From Hyphomonadaceae bacterium (GTDB lineage: Bacteria > Pseudomonadota > Alphaproteobacteria > Caulobacterales > Aquidulcibacteraceae), in the NCBI GenBank assembly GCA_019753105.1, contig JAIELJ010000010.1:1-64000 (forward strand): a stretch of DNA of 64,000 nucleotides. The letters run 5' to 3'. This document shows positions 59,471 to 64,000 of this stretch, in pieces; within the stretch, counting starts at the first letter, position 1; the number at the start of each line of letters is the position of its first letter. A model generated the notes under the pieces. That model was not told the DNA's origin. It searched no databases and saw nothing but the letters and a program-made list of their open reading frames with translations. Made by a program: the position numbers and the translations under genes.

Positions 59471-60606
59471 GCTTTCGCGGTCCGCGCTTTGCGCCAGCGC
59501 GGCAGCTTGAACTCGAGCTTGCGAATCCAATTCCGCGCCGGCTCTTCGAGCGAGAGATAAGCGAAGATCGAAGCCACGATACACGCGACGAACACGCCAA
59601 CCATCGCGCCGATGCGGACGATGAGGTCGGAGCTTTCGGTGACGCCAACGCGCTCAAGTGCGTGGAACCAGACGATATCGACCGGCAAGTGCAGCATGTA
59701 GAGCGCGTAGCTTGCAGCGCCCAAGAACACGAACACGCGGCCGCTCATCGGCGCATCGACGCCGTGACGTGCGGTTTCCGCCATGCCGTAGAGCAGGCCG
59801 GCGAGTCCAAACCAAGTGAGGCCTTCCCACCAGCCGAGCGTCGTCACAGCGACGATCCAGCCAGCCGAGACGAGCACTATCGGCCACGCCCAGCTCTTCG
59901 GTGCGGCGTGGTCGCGGGCGAAAGCGTAGAGCGCAACGCCGAGGAAGAAGGACGGCAGAATGCGCAGCGCGCCAATCTGCGCGGTCATCTGCGAAAAGTC
60001 GCGGCCGACCCATGGCAGGGCGTAATGCAAATTCGAAAGCGCCCAGAACGACCACACGCAAAGCGCCAGCGCGCCAGCGGCGACCCAGCCCGAATGCTGG
60101 CGGCCCTTGAGCACCGCGCCCGCGATCAATGGGAAGATGAGGTACGCCGCCCATTCCGCGCTGATCGACCAGGATGGGAAATTCCAGCCCACGGCTTCTG
60201 TCGCGCCCCAGGCGTGAACCATGAAGAGGTGCGCCGGCAGGTCGCTCCATTTGAACGCCGCAGCCGAGCCGACGCCCGCGCCCATCGCGGTGGCGCCAAC
60301 GAAGAGCATGATCATCGCGGCGAGCGCAGCGAGGTGCATTGGGTAAACGCGGGCGATGCGGTTCTTCAGGAAGCCGCCATAGCCGAAGCGCTCTTCCTCG
60401 ATGCTCTGCAGATAGACGTGCGCCAGGATGAAGCCCGAGAGCGTGAAAAAGAGGTCGACCCCCAAATAGCCGTCCGCCACCAGCCCGAATTGGCCCATGC
60501 CGAGGCCCAGATGGTCCTTGAAATGGTACAAAAGCACCCAAATCGCCGCGATAAAACGTAGCGAAGTCAGCGGTTTAAGGTCTTGGGGATAGGCGAGTGA
60601 GGTCAT
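59467..60606 (-). CDS. acyltransferase 3 family membrane protein
   Basis: This 379-residue integral membrane O-acyltransferase of the OafA type has about ten TM segments. The first motif is LTSLRFIAAIWVLLYHFKDH, with the catalytic His in the LYHF context, and the second is FFTLSGFILAHVY. The enzyme transfers acetyl or other acyl groups to envelope sugars or glycolipids. The acceptor is not evident because no polysaccharide genes adjoin. ATG 60606 fits the family N-terminus. Confidence 0.9.
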   Translation of the reverse strand: MTSLAYPQDLKPLTSLRFIAAIWVLLYHFKDHLGLGMGQFGLVADGYLGVDLFFTLSGFILAHVYLQSIEEERFGYGGFLKNRIARVYPMHLAALAAMIMLFVGATAMGAGVGSAAAFKWSDLPAHLFMVHAWGATEAVGWNFPSWSISAEWAAYLIFPLIAGAVLKGRQHSGWVAAGALALCVWSFWALSNLHYALPWVGRDFSQMTAQIGALRILPSFFLGVALYAFARDHAAPKSWAWPIVLVSAGWIVAVTTLGWWEGLTWFGLAGLLYGMAETARHGVDAPMSGRVFVFLGAASYALYMLHLPVDIVWFHALERVGVTESSDLIVRIGAMVGVFVACIVASIFAYLSLEEPARNWIRKLEFKLPRWRKARTAKA

Positions 60607-60750
60607 GGCCGCTCGCCTGACGCAAGAAAAGGGCCGGGTGGGGCGCTCGGGGCCGTGGTTTGCGACATGTGAACACGTCCGCAGCGGCAGCGTCGGGCGG
60701 CCGCATTTTCTTTGCGGCGAATGAGCAGAGCGTGGAGGCGGAGGCGCCTC

Positions 60751-61128
60751 ATGACCCCGGATATCGCTCTCATCGCCGCCGGTGTGATCGGCGCCGTCGT
60801 CGCCGTGATCCACGGCGTGCTGACGGAGCGCTTCATGGTAAAGCCGGTCGCTGCCGCGTTCGGTGATAATCCACGCATCTCGCCCGCCATCCGGCGGCTA
60901 ATCCCGATCCTGCTGCATCTCAGCACTGCTGCGTGGTTCGCCGGCGGCCTTGCGCTGATCGCGGCGGCGCTTTGGTTTGATGCGAGCGCGCGGCTAGCGA
61001 CAGCGCTCTGCGTTGGCGCGCTTTATCTCTATGGCGCGCTTGGCAACCTCGCTGGCGTGCGCGGCTTTCATCCGGGATGGGTGCTCTACTCGATCGCCGT
61101 GGCGTTGATCGCTTACGGCGTGCTTTGA
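60751..61128 (+). CDS. small four-TM membrane protein
   Basis: This 125-residue protein has four hydrophobic segments (about 4-24, 48-68, 72-92, 102-124), with a conserved-looking FHPGWVLYSIAVAL at the end. GGAGGCGGAGGCGCCTC lies before the ATG. It is not assigned to a family. The region between it and the divergent acyltransferase holds nothing else recognisable. Confidence 0.65.
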   Translation: MTPDIALIAAGVIGAVVAVIHGVLTERFMVKPVAAAFGDNPRISPAIRRLIPILLHLSTAAWFAGGLALIAAALWFDASARLATALCVGALYLYGALGNLAGVRGFHPGWVLYSIAVALIAYGVL

Positions 61129-61150
61129 CGCCGTGCGTTCCAAATGGAGC

Positions 61151-61378
61151 CTAGTTTTCCAATGTGATGACTTCCAGTTCTTCAAGCCAAAGCGGCGTCA
61201 ATCCCCGGGCCGTCAGGTAATCATGTAAATTGGTAGTCGCGGGTGCCGTTAGCGAGGCGCCGGCCGGCCAAACCGACTCGCATTCCGGGCAAACGTGAAT
61301 CTCTAAGGATGCGCGCTTTACTCGCGCTCGAACGATGTAGTCCTGCTGACAATGCGGACAAATTGTTCTCAAGGCCAC
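61151..61378 (-). CDS. small zinc-ribbon protein
   Basis: This 75-residue protein has two CxxC knuckles (ICPHCQQDY and [10 protein letters not shown]) spaced about 19 residues apart, consistent with one zinc. An acidic tail follows. The GTG start lies inside the 3' end of hemF (10-base overlap). A TTG two codons later would give a shorter overlap. It is the last gene of a trmL-hemF-zinc-ribbon run. Function unknown. Confidence 0.65.
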   Translation of the reverse strand: MALRTICPHCQQDYIVRARVKRASLEIHVCPECESVWPAGASLTAPATTNLHDYLTARGLTPLWLEELEVITLEN

Positions 61379-62256
61379 TTCACCACCGGCGGCATGGAGC
61401 TCAAAATGCTCTCAACATTCCCGCCGGTCTTCAGCCCAAACGTGGTGCCGCGGTCGTAGAGGAGATTGTACTCCACATACCTTCCGCGCTGGATCAGTTG
61501 TTCTTCGCGATCCGCCTCGGACCAAGCCTGATGCATGCGCCCGCGCAGGATGGCCGGGTAGGCTTCCAGGAACGCGCGACCGACATCCTGCGTGAAGGCG
61601 AAATCCTTTTCCCAGCTGTCGGCGCCGCTCGCTTCGCCGCTATTGTGGTGATCGTAGAAAATGCCGCCGACGCCGCGCGGCTCGTTGCGATGCGGCAGCC
61701 AGAAATATTCGTCCGCCCATTTCTTGTAACGCGCGTAGAGATCGGCGCCGTGCTTGTCGCAAGTGCTGCGATAAGCATTGTGAAACGCGACGGCGTCTTC
61801 AAACGCTTCGCTGCGCTGATAGTGTTGCGTCGGATTGAGATCGCCGCCGCCGCCGAACCACCACTCCGTTGTGGTGATGTGGCGCGTGTTCATGTGGGCT
61901 GCGGGGCAGTGCGGATTGCGCAGGTGGGCGATCAGCGAAATGCCGCTGGCCCAGAAGCGCGGATCGTCGGCCGCGCCTTTGACGTTCTTGGCAAACTCCG
62001 GCGAGAACTCGCCATAGACCGTGCTCACATGCACGCCGACCTTCTCGAAGAAGCGTCCGCGCATCATGCCGGCGACGCCGCCGCCGTGATCGGCCGAGCC
62101 ATCGCCGCGCCGCCAGGGCGTTTTCTCGAACCGGCCGGGCGCACCCGGATAGAGGTCTGCCGGCGCCTCGTCCTCAATCTGCTCGAAGGCTGCGCAAATC
62201 TGATCGCGCAGCGACTCGAACCAAGCCTTCGCCTGCGCTTTGCGTTCTTCGCTCAC
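61369..62256 (-). CDS. hemF: oxygen-dependent coproporphyrinogen III oxidase
   Basis: HemF converts coproporphyrinogen III to protoporphyrinogen IX with O2 in heme synthesis. The 295 residues carry the family motifs: [34 protein letters not shown] (written with F before W in the gene) and [19 protein letters not shown]. The GTG start has GGGAGAA upstream and overlaps the trmL stop by 4 bases. An in-frame TTG five codons upstream is less likely. Confidence 0.95.
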   Translation of the reverse strand: MSEERKAQAKAWFESLRDQICAAFEQIEDEAPADLYPGAPGRFEKTPWRRGDGSADHGGGVAGMMRGRFFEKVGVHVSTVYGEFSPEFAKNVKGAADDPRFWASGISLIAHLRNPHCPAAHMNTRHITTTEWWFGGGGDLNPTQHYQRSEAFEDAVAFHNAYRSTCDKHGADLYARYKKWADEYFWLPHRNEPRGVGGIFYDHHNSGEASGADSWEKDFAFTQDVGRAFLEAYPAILRGRMHQAWSEADREEQLIQRGRYVEYNLLYDRGTTFGLKTGGNVESILSSMPPVVKWP

Positions 62257-62717
62257 GTCAATTTCTCCCAAGCCCCGGTCTGGCGCATTGCCTCGGTCAA
62301 TATCACCGTAGCCGCAGTCACCACATTGAGTGACCGCAAGCCAGCCGCCATGGGGACCCGGACGCTGGCCTGCGCCGCCTCGTAAAGTTCGCCCGGCGAG
62401 CCGGCGCTCTCGCGCCCGAGGATGAGGGTGTCGCCGATGGAAAACTGGAAGTCTTGAAACTTCACCGCGCCATCCGTCTCAACCAGCACTAGCCGCCCGC
62501 CTTGCCGTTCCGGCGCCGATCTGAACGCCGTGAAGCTGTCATGGCGCGCGATCCTGGCCTTGTCGCCGTAGTCCAGTGCCGCGCGCTTCAAAGACGCGTC
62601 GGTCAGCGGGAAGCCGCAGGGCTCGATCACGTCCAAGCCGAGTCCGAGACAGGCACAGAGGCGAATCGCCGCGCCGAGATTCTGGGGGATGTCTGGTTGA
62701 TAGAGTGCGAGCCGCAC
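62253..62717 (-). CDS. trmL: tRNA (cytidine/uridine-2'-O-)-methyltransferase TrmL
   Basis: This 154-residue SPOUT enzyme methylates the wobble ribose of tRNA-Leu isoacceptors. It starts [20 protein letters not shown]. The trefoil-knot SAM site is seen in [13 protein letters not shown] and [20 protein letters not shown]. The GTG start follows GAGG and matches the short family N-terminus. The frame stays open upstream without similarity. It is coupled to hemF by a GTGA overlap and divergent from petA. Confidence 0.92.
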   Translation of the reverse strand: MRLALYQPDIPQNLGAAIRLCACLGLGLDVIEPCGFPLTDASLKRAALDYGDKARIARHDSFTAFRSAPERQGGRLVLVETDGAVKFQDFQFSIGDTLILGRESAGSPGELYEAAQASVRVPMAAGLRSLNVVTAATVILTEAMRQTGAWEKLT

Positions 62718-62851
62718 GGTAAGGCCTCGGCGCCGGAGAATCTGGGCTGAATCGGGTGCTTGCAAGAGCGAGCGTGCGGCGACGCGCCACGCGATTAAAG
62801 CACCGGACTAGCCTAGCTTCGGCGCAGAACCAAGGCCGGGAGATCAAGTCG

Positions 62852-63409
62852 GTGGCTGAGCCAGCAGCGAATGCGCATCAGGGGGACGATACCACCCGGC
62901 GCGACTTCATTTTCATCGCCGCCGGTGCCGCGAGCGCGGTAGGCGTTGCGGCCACGGTGTGGCCGTTCATCGATCAAATGAACCCGGCCGCGGACACGCG
63001 CGCGCTTTCGACCACCGAGGTTGATCTGAGCGCTGTCGTTCTTGGTCAGCAAATCAAAGTCATGTGGCAGGGCAAGCCGGTGTTCGTGCGTCACCGCACG
63101 GCCGATGAAATCGGGCGCGCCCAGCGCGACGACTTCGCAACGTTGAAAGACCCGCAAAGCGACGCTGAGCGCTTGGTTCAAGAAGATGGCGCGGCTGGGC
63201 GTCCCGAGTGGATCGTGCTGCAAGCAAGCTGCACCCACCTGGGCTGCGTGCCGACGTTTGTTGAGGGCTCGTCCTTCGGTGGCTGGTTCTGCCCGTGCCA
63301 CGGGTCTGACTATGACACGTCCGGCCGCATTCGCCGCGGCCCCGCGCCGGCGAACCTGCCGCCCGCGCCGTACGTCTATCTCAACGAAACATCCATCCGC
63401 ATCGGCTGA
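62852..63409 (+). CDS. petA: ubiquinol-cytochrome c reductase Rieske iron-sulfur subunit
   Basis: This 185-residue Rieske protein of the bc1 complex has a twin-arginine signal-anchor (TRRDFIFIAAGAASAVGVAA). The Rieske domain carries the 2Fe-2S ligands in CTHLGC and CPCHGSDYD and the final GPAPANLPPAPYVY. The GTG start at 62852 follows GGGAG. Upstream in-frame ATG codons overlap the promoter region. It heads the petABC operon. Confidence 0.95.
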   Translation: MAEPAANAHQGDDTTRRDFIFIAAGAASAVGVAATVWPFIDQMNPAADTRALSTTEVDLSAVVLGQQIKVMWQGKPVFVRHRTADEIGRAQRDDFATLKDPQSDAERLVQEDGAAGRPEWIVLQASCTHLGCVPTFVEGSSFGGWFCPCHGSDYDTSGRIRRGPAPANLPPAPYVYLNETSIRIG

Positions 63410-63437
63410 GACATTGGCTGACTCTGGGAGCCCATAA

Positions 63438-64000
63438 GTGAGCGGACTTTCGACCTACGAGCCAAAATCCGGCCTGACCCGCTGGCTCGACAAGCGCCTC
63501 CCGATTATTCGGCTCGCGCATGACAGCTTCGTCGCTTATCCGACGCCGCGTAATCTGAACTATTTCTGGACCTTCGGAGCGATGTTGTCGCTCTGCCTCG
63601 TGGTTCAGATCGTGACCGGCATCGTGCTGGCGATGCACTACACGCCGCACGTCGATCACGCCTTCGCTTCGGTGCAGCGCATTGATCGCGACGTGCCGTT
63701 CGGCTGGCTGATCCAGAACATTCACTCGGTCGGCGCGTCGATGTTCTTCTTGGCCGTCTACATCCACATGTTCCGCGGCCTCTATTACGGCTCATACAAA
63801 GCGCCGCGCGAAGTCCTCTGGATTTTGGGCTGCATCATCTACCTGCTGATGGTTGTCACCGGCTTCCTCGGATACACGCTGCCGTGGGGCCAGATGTCAT
63901 TCTGGGGCGCTACGGTCATCACCAATATTCTGGGCGCGGTGCCGTTCGTCGGCGAGAGCATCCAGGTCTGGATTCGTGGTGGCGGATCGATTGACCAGCC
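63438..64000 (+). CDS. petB: cytochrome b of the bc1 complex (5' part, cut by window end)
   Basis: The first 187 codons are present and open to the right edge. The GTG start has GGGAG upstream, 28 bases after petA. Visible features are TM1 ([20 protein letters not shown]), heme-ligand His in [20 protein letters not shown], the quinone-site strand [20 protein letters not shown], and the start of the cd loop. The order petA-petB is the standard proteobacterial arrangement. Confidence 0.96.
   Translation, partial: MSGLSTYEPKSGLTRWLDKRLPIIRLAHDSFVAYPTPRNLNYFWTFGAMLSLCLVVQIVTGIVLAMHYTPHVDHAFASVQRIDRDVPFGWLIQNIHSVGASMFFLAVYIHMFRGLYYGSYKAPREVLWILGCIIYLLMVVTGFLGYTLPWGQMSFWGATVITNILGAVPFVGESIQVWIRGGGSIDQ

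Noticed and set aside
1-64000. CRISPR array, prophage, insertion sequence or integrase
   Set aside because: No regularly spaced direct repeats, transposase or recombinase motifs, or phage structural genes were seen on either strand.

Overview
The window is GC-rich, densely packed bacterial chromosome. It most likely comes from an alphaproteobacterium of the Caulobacterales / Hyphomonadaceae type. That placement is an inference from gene content and arrangement: a PhyR-NepR-EcfG general stress response locus, bc1-complex genes petA-petB, a fused alpha/beta E1 branched-chain dehydrogenase, TonB receptors, many GTG/TTG starts, and extensive 1-4 base start/stop overlaps. No phage, transposase, rRNA or CRISPR array is visible. 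The only tRNA is an elongator-type tRNA-Met cut by the left edge. With the starts chosen here, no stretch longer than 300 bases lacks a gene. The longest, 38838-39126, holds a probable promoter and a long leader for the TonB receptor.

Layout. 0-3.2 kb: tRNA-Met, a small membrane protein, an Lrp regulator, a secreted C13 (legumain-like) peptidase and a DUF3754 protein. 3.2-8.1 kb: an RND efflux permease and adaptor, and a TetR regulator. 8.1-16.4 kb: phenylacetate catabolism, with the operon paaABCDE plus a methyltransferase on the minus strand and paaG and paaZ on the plus strand. Their shared region carries a sigma70-type promoter whose -35 box is covered by a perfect 14-bp palindrome. 16.4-22.3 kb: branched-chain 2-oxoacid dehydrogenase (fused E1, then E2), an aromatic-type aminotransferase and a TolB-like protein, with a divergent Lrp regulator. 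22.3-25.5 kb: a degenerate-GGDEF/EAL protein, a copper chaperone and an entericidin-type lipoprotein.

25.5-31.1 kb is the general stress response locus: phyR divergent from nepR-ecfG-histidine kinase. It is followed by DUF883-like, DUF1328-like and hypothetical genes, an Fe/Mn superoxide dismutase and a second DUF1328 gene. GGAAC-N16/17-CGTT promoters can be read directly upstream of phyR, nepR, the entericidin gene and both DUF1328 genes, so the locus looks autoregulated and its neighbours look like regulon members. 31-36 kb: valine catabolism (mmsA, a 3-hydroxyisobutyryl-CoA hydrolase-like gene, mmsB). This complements the bkd-like operon at 18-22 kb. 36-46 kb: single-domain response regulators, a TonB receptor, queC, pirin, META, SDR, MFS and GNAT genes. 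46.6-53.2 kb: a MoxR-DUF58-DUF4159-membrane protein operon joined by 4-base overlaps.

53.2-58.2 kb is an accessory patch of small orphan genes lying among DUF1285, Nudix and CCA-transferase genes. It contains a decayed copy of the Nudix 5' end, an SH3-like lipoprotein interrupted by an in-frame TAG, and a probable gene remnant. 58.2-64 kb returns to housekeeping genes: CCA transferase, acyltransferase, hemF, trmL, petA and the start of petB.

The most notable observations are: a palindromic intergenic repeat inserted in frame in the flexible linker of the E2 subunit, with two further copies at 33 kb; the set of EcfG promoters; a terminator-like hairpin containing the start codon of the copper chaperone gene; a histidine kinase that has lost its recognisable ATP-binding boxes; and several frameshifted or interrupted genes.
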